Source: Cyanidiococcus yangmingshanensis (taxonomy: Eukaryota > Rhodophyta > Bangiophyceae > Cyanidiales > Cyanidiaceae). From it: a stretch of DNA of 64,000 nucleotides. Numbering within the stretch: position 1 is the stretch's first letter; each line of letters opens with the position of its first letter. The stretch spans positions 1-64,000 of the forward strand of contig VWRR01000018.1 of NCBI GenBank assembly GCA_013995675.1, in the 5' to 3' direction. The notes beneath the pieces are model-generated. The model saw only the letters and a list, made by a program, of their open reading frames with translations. It had not been told where the DNA came from and did no database searches. Of the stretch, positions 50,030 through 60,267 are shown in pieces. The position numbers and the translations under genes are program-made.

Positions 50030-52456
50030 CTAGTCCGTGCAATTTTCGGGGAAGAGGTATTGGGCAAAGACTTGCAGACCGCCCTCGCTGCGCCCGTGAT
50101 CACCGCGCACCTCCCGATCAAAGTACGGCACGACTAATAGAGGCCACTTTGACCGACTTGATGACAGGTCCTTCGCTTGGTTCAAACCAGCTACGGGTGC
50201 TGTTCGGGCCATCGCTGCCAGTTCGTTCCGCAAATGGTCGATTTGTCGACCATGTTCCTGCACAAGTCGAGCTACGAAGCGTTCCAGATCACGCAAAGTT
50301 GGCGGTACTACCTGGTTGATGACGAGCCGATTTGATGCAATGTGCTGGTTGGATAGCGCTCGCGCAAGACGCTCCGTCTCGACAACGTTCAGATACGTCG
50401 GTCGCGTTACCAAGACGACTTCGCTGCGATCAGGGTCGTGGAGGAGGTCGCGAAGATGTACAAGCTGTTCACGGAAACGACTCAAGCGCTGTGCGGGGGT
50501 AAGTTCGGGATCGCCACGATCGCCGTGACCACCCAACCCAGAGAAGAACTGCGTGATACCATCCAGTTTGGATTTGAGTCGGAGGATCCGCCCCAAGAGG
50601 CCGTCTAGAAAATCGGGATAGGCGAGCAGCCGCAGTGTGTGTCCGGTTGGAGCTGTGTCAATGACAACGTGGTCATACTCAGCAGAGATCAAGTTCATGA
50701 CGCGAGAGAGCGCAACAAGCTCATCAATACCCGGTGGGAGCGAATCGAACAGATTGCTCAAGTCCCCGATATCCAGATCAAGACCCAGGATCTTCGCCGA
50801 GCGGAGCGATTCTACTGTTTCTCGGAATTCAATGAGCGCTCGTTCCGCATCAATCTCCAGGATGGAGAGGTCCTCACTAACGGGCGTGATTTCGCCCAGG
50901 TAGGTACCCGACCGACTAGCCAGGTCGAACAAATCACCCAGCGAATGCGCAGGATCAGTCGAAACAATCATGGTGCGTTGGCCGGTATCCGCCAGATGCA
51001 CGCCAATCGCCGCTGCTGTGGTGGTCTTGCCACAACCGCCTTTTGCAGCAGTCATAATGACCTGACGAAGTGGAGGCTGTCCGTCCGACCAGAGCGGCTG
51101 CAAACATGCCCCGAACGCACGCGCACCGTGGATGGTACGAATCTCCGTATCAAAGATGGGTACCTCCACGATGGCATAGTGCTGGCGCTCACCCAGATTC
51201 TTGTGCAGGCGCTCAAGAAACTCCTCCTGGGCTTTCTTTAACGACGTTATGTAGGCGCCCTTGACCGAAGGCTGCAAAACCATGTTCACAATCACAGCGG
51301 TGACAGCGAGACCCCTTTTTTGAGCCAGCTCTTCAATGAGACGAACGGACTCGCGGACAGCCAACTCAGTCGCGATCGTAACCACCACGATTTCCGTAGA
51401 GTGAGTGTCTCGCAGTAAAGTTGCCAGCTGCTGCATTCGGCTCTGAAACACAGCTACTTTTTGAGCAGCCTCGTCCCATTTCTTTCTGCTGACACCGCCC
51501 ACGACTGTATTCAGGATGACGCCCAGTCGTTCACGCAGCCGCAGCAATTTTCCCAGAAAAGAGTCCAGAAAGTCCGGAAAGGAAAGCAATCGTAGCGTGT
51601 GTCCACTGGGTGCTGTATCAATCACCACTCGGTCATAGCGGTCGAGCAGGTCGAGAATCTGCGCGAGCGCAACAAACTCATCCGCACCCGGCGGGATGGT
51701 CTCTAGCAACTCCTGAATATCCGTCAGACCTAGTTTGTTCAAATCAATAAGATTTTGCGTTGAAAGCAGAAGCTTGAGCTCCTCTGTAGCGGCCGTGATA
51801 TCGATTTCCAGCGCGTCCAAGTTCAATGCTACCCGGCGGACCTCGCCACGAGACGGTGGCGCTGCATCAGTCTCGACTTGTGCTGTAGATGATTGGTCCC
51901 AAACTGGAGTTTCAGAGCCGAGGTCCACACCAAGCGCGTCACCGAGGGAGTGTGCGGGATCCGTGGAAACGACCAGCGTTCGTAAACCAGCTGTTGCCAA
52001 TCGATGCGCTACCGCAGCTGCACTGGTCGTCTTTCCCGTACCGCCCTTACCAGTGAACAAACATATCCGTGTCGTAGCCTCCGGTCGTAGCAGATGGATC
52101 AGAGGCGACTCCGTGCTCCGAATAACACCGGTCGCTGAACCGTAAAGCAGCACTCGGCGACCAGCACCCGTCGGCGAACGACGACAAGAGAGGCAACCAG
52201 GGCCGCAGACGTTGCCAGCTCCCGCAGTCACGCCAGCGGATCGCCTCTTCCGTCTTTGACTACACAAACCGACAGCGACTCCGGGCTCTATTGTTTGTAT
52301 CCAAGAGATATTTCGCACGCGTTGCCACCCAAGGGTCGCGGCAACAGCCAGCGCACCCTCCCTGTGCGACAGAGCCGACACAGAACAGCCATGGCTACGA
52401 CGCTTGCTAGTATGTGCATTTGAACACAAGCTTGTGATTGTTAGAAAGGCAGTCAT
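50030..52456 (-). CDS. GET3B: Tandem Get3/ArsA ATPase, plastid type
   Basis: Get3/ArsA ATPases carry tail-anchored membrane proteins; plant GET3B acts in plastids. 808 residues from the ATG at 52456, twice the single-domain length. After a 140-residue presequence-like region rich in Ser, Arg and Cys come two homologous ATPase halves. Half 1 has the deviant Walker A KGGTGKTT, STDPAHSLGDALGVDLG and DTAPSGHTLRLLSFPDFL. Half 2 has KGGCGKTT, STDPAHSLGDLFDLA and DTAPTGHTLRLLAYPDFL. Both keep the switch I and II signatures, so both look able to bind ATP. It ends in VVPYFDREVRGD. Cytosolic Get3 is a homodimer of single domains; bacterial ArsA is a similar tandem fusion. Plastid location is inferred from the presequence and domain style. 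Confidence 0.88.
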   Translation of the reverse strand: MTAFLTITSLCSNAHTSKRRSHGCSVSALSHREGALAVAATLGWQRVRNISWIQTIEPGVAVGLCSQRRKRRSAGVTAGAGNVCGPGCLSCRRSPTGAGRRVLLYGSATGVIRSTESPLIHLLRPEATTRICLFTGKGGTGKTTSAAAVAHRLATAGLRTLVVSTDPAHSLGDALGVDLGSETPVWDQSSTAQVETDAAPPSRGEVRRVALNLDALEIDITAATEELKLLLSTQNLIDLNKLGLTDIQELLETIPPGADEFVALAQILDLLDRYDRVVIDTAPSGHTLRLLSFPDFLDSFLGKLLRLRERLGVILNTVVGGVSRKKWDEAAQKVAVFQSRMQQLATLLRDTHSTEIVVVTIATELAVRESVRLIEELAQKRGLAVTAVIVNMVLQPSVKGAYITSLKKAQEEFLERLHKNLGERQHYAIVEVPIFDTEIRTIHGARAFGACLQPLWSDGQPPLRQVIMTAAKGGCGKTTTAAAIGVHLADTGQRTMIVSTDPAHSLGDLFDLASRSGTYLGEITPVSEDLSILEIDAERALIEFRETVESLRSAKILGLDLDIGDLSNLFDSLPPGIDELVALSRVMNLISAEYDHVVIDTAPTGHTLRLLAYPDFLDGLLGRILRLKSKLDGITQFFSGLGGHGDRGDPELTPAQRLSRFREQLVHLRDLLHDPDRSEVVLVTRPTYLNVVETERLARALSNQHIASNRLVINQVVPPTLRDLERFVARLVQEHGRQIDHLRNELAAMARTAPVAGLNQAKDLSSSRSKWPLLVVPYFDREVRGDHGRSEGGLQVFAQYLFPENCTD

Positions 52457-53667
52457 ACTGGACCACCCCATCGAAGCTATGAAGCACAAAACTCATAGGG
52501 AAGTTGCACTGCCCCTATCGAAAATGTAGGAATGAATGATTCAATGGCCATCGTGAACGGCATCGTCGCCGTCGAGACGGTGGCCTCGCCCGAGCGCTGC
52601 TCCGGTGATGAGGTTATTTCCCAGATCCAAGGCAATCTCAATACGCACGATGATAACTGGGATACTTGACCACATCAACAGCACTCACTGGCGATCATCA
52701 CGCACACAATCCGTATCTGGGGCTAGCATGGTTGGAGTGCACTGAATCGAACGCATACCTCGGTCCAAGACAGGTCCGATGGTGATGCCCCTGGATCAAG
52801 CCCACGCGGACGCACACACATGGACCAAGTGTCTCGCATTGGCACACAAAATAGAAGATATACTTGGATAGGACTCGAAGTACTTTATTTTCGTTAGATG
52901 TTCTGGAAGATACGGCTTCATTGAAATGGTCTGTGAGCCTTGTGTTGACGATGATGTCGTACAAAAACTGCGTGATGACGGATCGAGGGTCTGTCTGTTG
53001 ATCGGAGACAGAGGCACGCGTTCTTGCGCATGCCGGCCCGATAGGGTTTGTTGAACGGAGACGCTTATCGACGAAACCGTGTCCCTGGTTGTGACACGCA
53101 GCAGCGTCTGAACGCGTCCGAAAAGGGCTCAGCATGACAATCGAAACCTGATCCGCTTGCAACGGGCGATGACTGTGCATCGACGCGAGCGTCGGGCCAG
53201 CACAAGAAAGAATCTCAACTCAGTTGGCTCGCAAGTGCCGAATCGTGAGCTATCCGAATGCCAGAGCTGTATCATACGTGGACCTTGCTCCTCGCAGGGT
53301 AGCGGCTGCTGTCGCTGTTCTCCGCCATGAGCGATTCTCATTCGACTCCGCGAGCGTTAAAGTCACGAAACATGTCTGGAAATCGAGGCTTGGTCAGTGG
53401 TGCGCTTCCATCGCACGACATACCTCCATATCCTCATGATCGTATACAAGAGAGTCTATCTCTACCATGCACAAAGACGGTCGGAGCGTTCCAGCAACAA
53501 GTGCATCGATTCGGTTGCAAACGAGCAGCTCTCCCTAGTATCCAGCTGCCACGCGCATCCCGTTCACCGAGGAACCAAGCATGAGAAGCTTGAGAGCGAG
53601 CAAGTCGCTTTGATTGTCTGTGTCGATCGTGCCTTCGACGCCACGAATCGTCGGGGCGACACGACCC
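52457..53667. other. Stretch without a supportable gene
   Basis: Open frames up to 160 codons (52698-53180 minus; 53327-53584 plus) lack recognisable domains. It contains the Get3 promoter at its left end. Confidence 0.35.
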
Positions 53668-54099
53668 CTATTTCATCTCAATTCCACTTGAACGAAATGC
53701 TTCATAAAAAGCTCTAATTTTTCCGTGGAACCGTCCAGGAGACGTCCATTGGACTTGGCGGACACCTGCCGCACGGGCACGTCGCCCAAGAATGACACCG
53801 ACCCGTCGAGCAGCCTCAACGGACGCAGTCTGATAGCCTACTAGTTCGGTGAGCGGACTCGGAGCTGGCGTTGCCTCCGCATCGTCGGTCGTCTCCAAAG
53901 CGGTACCTTCACGAACCTCCTTCTGCAGCGTCGAAGCCTCTGCTTCAACATTGCCACTGCTTTGGTTAATAACTTGGGCTTTGATGTGCTTTGATGTGAG
54001 CGTAAGCACAATTCTCTGCGGTGGCAGCTCCCGGTGTCGTATTCTTTTCGCGAAGCCTCGAACCTGGCGACCGAGCAGACTTTTGCAGGACACCCTCAT
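53668..54099 (-). CDS. MRPL18: Ribosomal protein uL18, bacterial type (probably mitochondrial)
   Basis: uL18 binds 5S rRNA or its counterpart in the large subunit. 143 residues from the ATG at 54099. A short basic presequence-like start (SLLGRQVRGFAKRIRHR) precedes RIVLTLTSKHIKAQVINQSS and ASTLQKEVREG. An inserted acidic/Pro stretch follows, then the C-terminal signature VEAARRVGVILGRRARAAG, WTSPGRFHGKIRAFYEAFRS. These match the bacterial L18 core (RPRLxVxxSNxHIxAQVID; AxxVGxxLAxRAxxxGI; YHGRVKALADAAR). Since red-algal plastids encode their own L18, a mitochondrial location is inferred. Confidence 0.85.
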   Translation of the reverse strand: MRVSCKSLLGRQVRGFAKRIRHRELPPQRIVLTLTSKHIKAQVINQSSGNVEAEASTLQKEVREGTALETTDDAEATPAPSPLTELVGYQTASVEAARRVGVILGRRARAAGVRQVQWTSPGRFHGKIRAFYEAFRSSGIEMK

Positions 54100-54834
54100 T
54101 CACTTCTAGAGACGAGGATCCACCGGTTTGCAGGGAACACGAGAGCGCGCAAGGTCACCTGAAGCACCACGTAACGAGGCTAGAGCGTCCGCGTTCTCTC
54201 GCAGGGCACCGCGCATCGCGGCCACGCTGGAGAGGTGGCACGACCCGCTGGCCAATGGCTCGGTACCGTCTCGGGTCCCGTTCAGCTCGAGATTGGCACA
54301 TCAATTCGTGGACAGAACTTGAGGTAATCAATTTGAGAGGAAACACCCATATGGGCCATTCATTCAGAACCTACTGATACATTTTACATCCTATTGTTGA
54401 CTGCCGTTCGGGGCCGGCTGACGAAAACATCAACCGACTTGGAGGCCAACCCGAGGCAAAGGTACTCATTTGCGCCGCCTGAGACGGACGCGCATGTATG
54501 CCGCAAGATGATCTCCCCGAACGAGCACGGGTGGTGACGAACTCTTAACTCATTCATAGGCGCTGAACGGCCCCGGGAAGGCCTCCTGATACCGACTCGT
54601 GGCAACGTCATCGACAATCGTGCACGACGAAGGGGCATCGCGCGCTGTTCCAACTCATTGTCAACAAAGACGAGGCAGCACAGATGCGTCACATGATATT
54701 GTCAGCGACATGTAAGCACACCTGCTCAAGGTATCGCGCTTGCGTAGCCATCGAGCGACACGGATCTCATCAGTCTAGGTCAGCTGTGAAGGCGACGCGA
54801 TTCATCAGGTTTACGCTCGGTATTGCGTAGCATC
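54100..54834. other. Intergenic region
   Basis: Upstream region of uL18m and the 3' flank of THG1. Nothing recognisable. Confidence 0.35.
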
Positions 54835-55659
54835 CTATCGATGAACGTCTTCATCCAAGGACCCAAAGGAACTGAACAACAAAGGATCATCATCAGCGGC
54901 CCGAATAAGATCACAATGGAGGCAGAGAAGGTGCACCTCTGTTGGCAACGGTGTGTACACGTTCTGCAGAGGCCGCGAGACTTGACGCGAGTTTTGGTCG
55001 CCTCGGCCGCGGCACCAGACCACGACCGAGCCCTTGCGGTGCATTTGCGGCAAGTTGTTGTAGTTGACCCCACGTTGCCACATGATCTCATTCTTCATCC
55101 CTGTATCGGTACCGCGCAGTGCGCGATGCGCCTCATCCTTAGAGAGCCCATCCTTCTGGACCAGCAGCCAAAAAGCCGTATTATATTGACAGTTGATATG
55201 GCAGTCCACCTGACGCCAAGCGAGATAGTCGCGCACATGCCGAAAACTAGGTAGAATTAGCAATCGCCCATCGAAGCTGGGCAGATCTTGCAACGGCGTC
55301 GATGCGTCAAAGTGCTTCTCCCAGCTACGCACAAAAGCACTGGAGAAGAGCGAAACAATCACGGAGAGGATCTTGCTCGCTCGGCGTCGAAAAACGTCCA
55401 CATTGCGACAAAACACAAAACTGTACTCATCACTGTGACCGTACGCAAGCGCGACCTGTCCGGAGAACGCTTGAACCACGCGCGCTGCCACCTCGTTGAA
55501 CAGCGCCACCAGACGCTCGTCCACTGGCTTGTGCAAAGCGTGGCGTTCCGCAAACTTGCCGAACGCTCGTCCATCAACCCGGACCGTGATGTAGACATCC
55601 GGAATAATTTTATCCTCCGTCTCGAAACTCTTTATGTACTCGTATTTGGAGTTGGCCAT
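54835..55659 (-). CDS. THG1: tRNA-His guanylyltransferase Thg1
   Basis: Thg1 adds the essential extra G(-1) to the 5' end of tRNA-His by 3'-5' polymerase chemistry. From the ATG at 55659 the protein has 274 residues, the normal length. Seen in order: MANSKYEYIKSFETED, the metal-binding Asp in RVDGRAFGKFAERH, the second metal-binding Asp in YGHSDEYSFVF, ILPSFRHVRDYLAWRQVDCH, the HINxxYN-type HINCQYNTAFW, GTDTGMKNEIMW, and LHCDLI near the end. The frame is open 60 codons upstream, but the internal ATG begins precisely at the family start. It is divergent from RPL8. Confidence 0.94.
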   Translation of the reverse strand: MANSKYEYIKSFETEDKIIPDVYITVRVDGRAFGKFAERHALHKPVDERLVALFNEVAARVVQAFSGQVALAYGHSDEYSFVFCRNVDVFRRRASKILSVIVSLFSSAFVRSWEKHFDASTPLQDLPSFDGRLLILPSFRHVRDYLAWRQVDCHINCQYNTAFWLLVQKDGLSKDEAHRALRGTDTGMKNEIMWQRGVNYNNLPQMHRKGSVVVWCRGRGDQNSRQVSRPLQNVYTPLPTEVHLLCLHCDLIRAADDDPLLFSSFGSLDEDVHR

Positions 55660-55952
55660 TTCACCAGCTTGCGCATGGTCTCTCAGGGAGCCACGGTATC
55701 CGTTCAATGACCTGGGAACGCTCGCTAGTGGAGAACGGCTCACAGAGCTGGCACCGGGGTGGCAACGCCTTGTATCCATTTTCATCCCAAAAAATACAGT
55801 ATAGTCCACTCGAGTCCCCGATTGTATGATTAGATCCATTCTTGGTCGCCTTCGGCGCGCGTCGCCGCCAAAGCGCTTCCACGAGCACTGGCAGACGTCG
55901 CGGAGACAGGTTCAGAAACGGTGCTTGCTGTTCCTGGAGGCTTTCGCGAACC
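55660..55952. promoter_or_regulatory. Divergent promoter region, THG1 / RPL8
   Basis: 293 bp between two divergent start codons. One of the two genes (RPL8) must be highly expressed. No individual element is claimed. Confidence 0.45.
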
Positions 55953-56723
55953 ATGGGTCGTGTCATTCGTGGACAGCGTCGCGGAGCGGGTGGCATCTTT
56001 AAGGCGCACACGTCGAAGAGGAAGGGACCGGTAAAACTGCGGGCGGTGGACTACGCGGAACGGAACGGCTACATTCGGGGCCTGGTGACCTCTATTGAGC
56101 ACGATCCCGGTCGAGGTGCACCGGTCGCAATTGTCGAGTTTCACGACCCGTACCGTTACAAAAAGTCAAAGGAACGAATTTTAGCGGTGGAAGGTATGTA
56201 TACGGGCATGTCTTTGTACTTTGGAAAGAAAGCGGTGCTTGCAGTCGGCAACACGTTGCCGCTGTCGTCTATGCCCGAGGGCACCATCGTCTGTAACCTC
56301 GAGTCCAAAGAAGGCGATCGGGGCACGCTCGCCCGAACCTCAGGTATGTATGCTGTGGTGGTGAACCACTTGGAGAACGGCAAAACGCGGGTGCGATTGC
56401 CAAGCGGAGCTCGTCGTCTCGTCTCCAGCTCATGCCGAGCGACGGTTGGTGTCGTTGCCGGTGGCGGGCGAACTGCCAAACCGATCTTGAAGGCAGGCCG
56501 CGCCTACTACAAATACAAGGCGAAGCGCAATGAATGGCCACGGGTCCGAGGTGTGGCGATGAACCCCGTAGAGCATCCGCACGGTGGTGGTAACCATCAA
56601 CATGTGGGTCATCCGACCACCGTGGCGCGTGGGAGTGTCCCAGGCCAGAAGGTTGGCCTTATCGCAGCGCGCCGTACTGGTCGCATCAGCGGCACACGCG
56701 AAACGCGTTCTAAGGAGGAATAA
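55953..56723 (+). CDS. RPL8: Cytosolic 60S ribosomal protein L8 (uL2)
   Basis: uL2 lies next to the peptidyl transferase centre of the large ribosomal subunit. 256 residues from the ATG at 55953, the usual eukaryotic length. It starts [20 protein letters not shown] and contains [14 protein letters not shown]-like [26 protein letters not shown]-like [15 protein letters not shown], and the highly conserved [20 protein letters not shown] with the functionally critical His near the peptidyl transferase centre. It ends [17 protein letters not shown]. No intron. Confidence 0.97.
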   Translation: MGRVIRGQRRGAGGIFKAHTSKRKGPVKLRAVDYAERNGYIRGLVTSIEHDPGRGAPVAIVEFHDPYRYKKSKERILAVEGMYTGMSLYFGKKAVLAVGNTLPLSSMPEGTIVCNLESKEGDRGTLARTSGMYAVVVNHLENGKTRVRLPSGARRLVSSSCRATVGVVAGGGRTAKPILKAGRAYYKYKAKRNEWPRVRGVAMNPVEHPHGGGNHQHVGHPTTVARGSVPGQKVGLIAARRTGRISGTRETRSKEE

Positions 56724-57122
56724 ACAAACCACGAAAGACCTTTCGGCAAAAAGTAGTGCGCGCGAGCTTCCTCTTGACGCAGGGACCATGAGGCCAAGTT
56801 GAGGTCTCTCATGCGCGACCTATGACTTGAGTAGCTTCGCATGTATGTGGCCCAAACTCCTTTACAATCCCGTTCTGGTAAGCGAGGCGTTGTTCCGTTC
56901 TGTTCACAGAACCAGATCGACTACAGCTCTGGGATGGAGCTGTGAAGCACGGTCGCGATATCATCGCCGACTGCGGCCAAGGCGAAGCTGCATCGCCAGA
57001 GCATGAGACGATCTGTGCCGTTTTGACAGTGTCGGTCGGCACCTTCCATGCTTGCGTTACCAGCGTTCAGGACTGCATCCACGGTACAGCCATGGAGACG
57101 CTATCGAGGAGCCCCGGTTACC
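56724..57122. other. Intergenic region between convergent RPL8 and MoaA
   Basis: Tail-to-tail spacer of 399 bp. Nothing recognisable. Confidence 0.4.
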
Positions 57123-58229
57123 TCAGCCGCCAATTGCATTCATCGAACGATCGTTTCGGACCCGTTCTGGGAGATCGACCAGGGGGTCACGGGCCCCGCC
57201 ATGCGCAAACGCCTTGCGAGCGATGGCTGCATCGAGGACGGCATCGAGGGCTTCCCACTCTCCCCGCTGAACGAGATGCCTTAGACCGTACTCAGTCCGC
57301 CCGAAGAGACAGGTTCGAAGGTGACCAGTTGCGGTGATGCGCAAGCGATTGCATCCGGCACAAAAGTGCTCACTCATGGAGGTGATGAATCCCACACGGA
57401 GCGTGGAGTCCCCAGATCCCCGATACGACCAGTATTTGGTTGTATCATGCGGGTCGATGACTTGTCCCGCACGATGGTGTCGTTCAGGCTCAATCCGGTC
57501 TGCAAGACGTTGCCGCATCTCCGCGTAGGACACAAAACGCTCGGGCCCCCATCCATTCCCATCAAACGGCATACACTCAATGAAACGCACCGCCTCCAGA
57601 CGCCCTGGTCCTAAAGTTGGAGCTAGACATGCAAAATAGTCACAGAAATCAGCCAATTCATCGTCATTGATACCGCGCATCACGACACAATTCACTTTGA
57701 TGGAGAGACCCGCTTGGACTGCGCGACGAAGTGCTCGCAGAACGCGTGGCAAGTGGAACTCGCCCGGTCGGCGAGCCAGGATCGTGAAGCGCTCTGGTCG
57801 CAACGTATCCAAAGAAATATTCACGGATTGCATTCCGCAACGCTGCAGCGCTGGCAGGTACCTTTCCAGCAAAGTAGCGTTCGTGGTCATCGATAGCGAG
57901 ACAGCAGCACCCGCCGAAGGCTGCACGTGCTCGCCTGCTGCGTTCGGGCGAGCTGCGGTCACCGGAGCAAGTGCTTCCAGGACTTGCTCAATATCCGGAC
58001 GAACTAGTGGCTCTCCGCCAGTGAGCCGTAACTTGCGGATACCCCGCTGCTGAACCAAGTAACGCACGAGGGAGACCACTTCGAAAGCCGTTAGGCGTTC
58101 CGCTGCTGGTGCTGCGTTCGGCACCCCCGTCGCAGGCATACAGTACTGGCAACGCAAGTTGCACTTGTCTGTGAGCGACAGTCGCAGGTACGTGTGAACG
58201 CGACCAAAAGAGTCTCGAATTGGACGCAT
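57123..58229 (-). CDS. CNX2: GTP 3',8-cyclase, molybdenum cofactor synthesis (MoaA/CNX2)
   Basis: A radical-SAM enzyme that turns GTP into the first intermediate of molybdopterin; in plants it is mitochondrial. 368 residues from the ATG at 58229. The radical-SAM cluster is TDKCNLRCQYCMP (Cys23, Cys27, Cys30), followed by KLRLTGGEPLVRPDI, a Ser-rich SAM-binding strand (VNISLDTL), NCVVMRGINDDEL, the second cluster FCAGCNRLRITATGHLRTCL, and the functional C-terminal Gly-Gly (MNAIGG). The start is only six residues before the conserved DSFGRVHTYLRLSLT, so no presequence is included. A presequence-like frame lies just upstream in another phase (58091-58501). Confidence 0.93.
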   Translation of the reverse strand: MRPIRDSFGRVHTYLRLSLTDKCNLRCQYCMPATGVPNAAPAAERLTAFEVVSLVRYLVQQRGIRKLRLTGGEPLVRPDIEQVLEALAPVTAARPNAAGEHVQPSAGAAVSLSMTTNATLLERYLPALQRCGMQSVNISLDTLRPERFTILARRPGEFHLPRVLRALRRAVQAGLSIKVNCVVMRGINDDELADFCDYFACLAPTLGPGRLEAVRFIECMPFDGNGWGPERFVSYAEMRQRLADRIEPERHHRAGQVIDPHDTTKYWSYRGSGDSTLRVGFITSMSEHFCAGCNRLRITATGHLRTCLFGRTEYGLRHLVQRGEWEALDAVLDAAIARKAFAHGGARDPLVDLPERVRNDRSMNAIGG

Positions 58230-59346
58230 TGTTTATCGTGGTTGACAAAAAAATCTTGTATCATGAGCGTTGAATGATAAAACGTGCGTACGCGGAGTCT
58301 CGCCCGGTCGCAGCGCCCCGATAGCCACGACGCAAAGTCAGGTTGGAGCAGCGGAGACCCGAAGGTGGCGGCTAGCAACCTTCGGCGACTCGTGATTGAA
58401 GCGTCGACAAACTCCAGCAGGTCGCAGCGCCTCGTCCAACGTCGAGCGCGAAAGCCCACCGCAGGCGAACGTAGCAATACAAACCTTGTTTTTCTCGCCA
58501 ACGGTTGCTGAGCCGAGGCTCAGGGATCCATGGGATCTTGGTCCTGACGCCAGCCAGGACTATATATCCGGTTGATCGCGACTCTCAATTCGACAAACCA
58601 CGCTTCATGCGGTATATATTTGCGGGAGGATTCTTATCAGGGATGGATTATGCTGCGATACCGATTTCAGGGACCTGATAATCCTGAGGTTCTCGGCAGC
58701 ATCGGGGCGTTGAGATCCATACACCCAAGCACGAAACCCCTCGGAGCGCGAGCTGGAACGCGGACATCTACACAAGTACCCCAGAATTTCGGAAAGCATT
58801 CTGTTTGAGAAGGTGAGCTCTGTGACCTCGTGGCTTCACATGAGCAGACGCGCGGTCTCCCAAAGGATGTTGCGGACTCGTTGCCCGTTTTCATCGGTGG
58901 TGTTGCCTAGGCATCCTTCGTTGTGGCCTCGAGATGATCGAGTGTTTCACACCAAGACCATCCATACCCCTCATCATTCGTCTACCTTCCACTCGTTCGC
59001 ATCAATGAACGATATACACCAATGAAAGCACATGATCGGCTTGAGGTACGCGGTTCATGGGTTGTTACCCGCACGCCCCGACACGAAAACAATCACAGGG
59101 TGCGCGTTCGTACACTTCCACTGACGAAACAAGTCACCATGCTCGAGTCGTGTCCCCCATGAACGAGTTCAATCGGAACAGATCGTCCTGTCGAGCAATG
59201 CCCAGCGCGTTGGACCAAGTTGAGGAGCGACGCCGCCACCCGAGGTCATATGGATGATCGCCAAACGTTGTGCGAAACCTGTTGGCTGTTGACGCACCCA
59301 GTCCTGGAAACGCCCTGGTTCGTTTGTTTTGGTTTCGAGCGAGTAC
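58230..59346. other. Divergent region, MoaA / complex I subunit
   Basis: Promoter space of two divergent genes. The minus-strand frame at 58091-58501 starts MARKTRFVLLRSPAVGFRAR, like a mitochondrial presequence, and may belong to MoaA if a frame break lies between. Nothing else is recognisable. Confidence 0.35.
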
Positions 59347-60267
59347 ATGCGTTTCGTGAAGGAAACGGTGGGCGTGCTGTGGCGTCACGGGCGCTCCAAC
59401 GCTCTTGGAACTGGACGAGAGCAAACGCTTGTGAGGGATCACCTCAGGCGAATGCGACGCCCTCTGACGGTGACTTCGTCGGCATCGGGAACTGCGCAAC
59501 CAGCCACTGCTGCCGCGACGGCAGAAGTTCCGAAACCAGCACCGAAACCCGGTTATGTGCGTCTCAAAGTCGATGGGAAAGAGGTGGACGTGCCGCGGGC
59601 TAGCACTGTCATCCAAGCGTGTCAAGTGGCGGGCGTGAACGTGCCGCACTTTTGTTATCACGAACGACTTTCTGTCGCTGGCAACTGTCGAATGTGCCTT
59701 GTGGAAGTTGAAAAGATGCCAAAACTGGCCATTAGTTGTGCGTTGCCGGTGATGGACGGCATGAGCGTTATTACGGACTCGCCCCGCGTGAAAAAAAGCC
59801 GGGAAGCTGTGCTTGAGTTTCTGCTCAAGTCGCACCCGCTCGACTGCCCCATATGTGGTAAGTTCTGAAACCTCTACGTATGAAGATGTGCAAGTTCTTC
59901 ATGAAAACCAGAACGAGAAACTAACCGATTTAAATGTGTAGATCAAGGTGGTGAATGTCAACTCCAGGAGTTGAGTATGGTGTTCGGTTCCGATCGAGGA
60001 CGTTACTACGAGTACAAACGCACGGTCGACGACAAGTATTGGGGCCCGCTGATCAAGACCGTCATGACGAGGTGCATCCACTGCACGCGTTGTGTTCGTT
60101 TTGCCGAGGAGGTTGCTGGTGTTGCGGATATCGGCACCGCGGGACGTGGCGAAATGACCGAGATCACCATGTACTTGCCGGAAAAGTTTTACGAATCCGA
60201 GATTAGTGGAAATGTGATCGATTTATGTCCGGTTGGTGCCTTAACGCGAAAAGAGTTCAAGCCATGA
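59347..60267 (+). CDS. NDUFS1: Complex I 75-kDa subunit (NDUFS1/NuoG), Fe-S domain only, two exons
   Basis: Exons 59347-59857 and 59942-60267 join to 278 codons. The normal 75-kDa subunit, about 700 residues, has an N-terminal ferredoxin module passing electrons along complex I, then a large molybdopterin-oxidoreductase-like domain. Here, after a presequence of some 60 residues, come the [2Fe-2S] site ([20 protein letters not shown] and SCALPV), the His/Cys cluster site ([21 protein letters not shown]), the 4Fe-4S ligands [13 protein letters not shown], and the last ligand in [15 protein letters not shown], where the protein stops. The whole second domain is missing, exactly at the boundary. 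No matching sequence is evident downstream in this window. The frame is open back to 59329, but 59347 is the first ATG. Confidence 0.9.
59858..59941 (+). other. Spliceosomal intron (84 bp) in the complex I gene
   Basis: Donor GTAAGT directly after TGTG, branch-type sequence ACTAAC at 59920-59925, acceptor TAG ending at 59941. Splicing joins CPIC to DQGGEC, the conserved cluster motif, in frame. Unspliced reading stops two codons after the donor. Confidence 0.92.
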
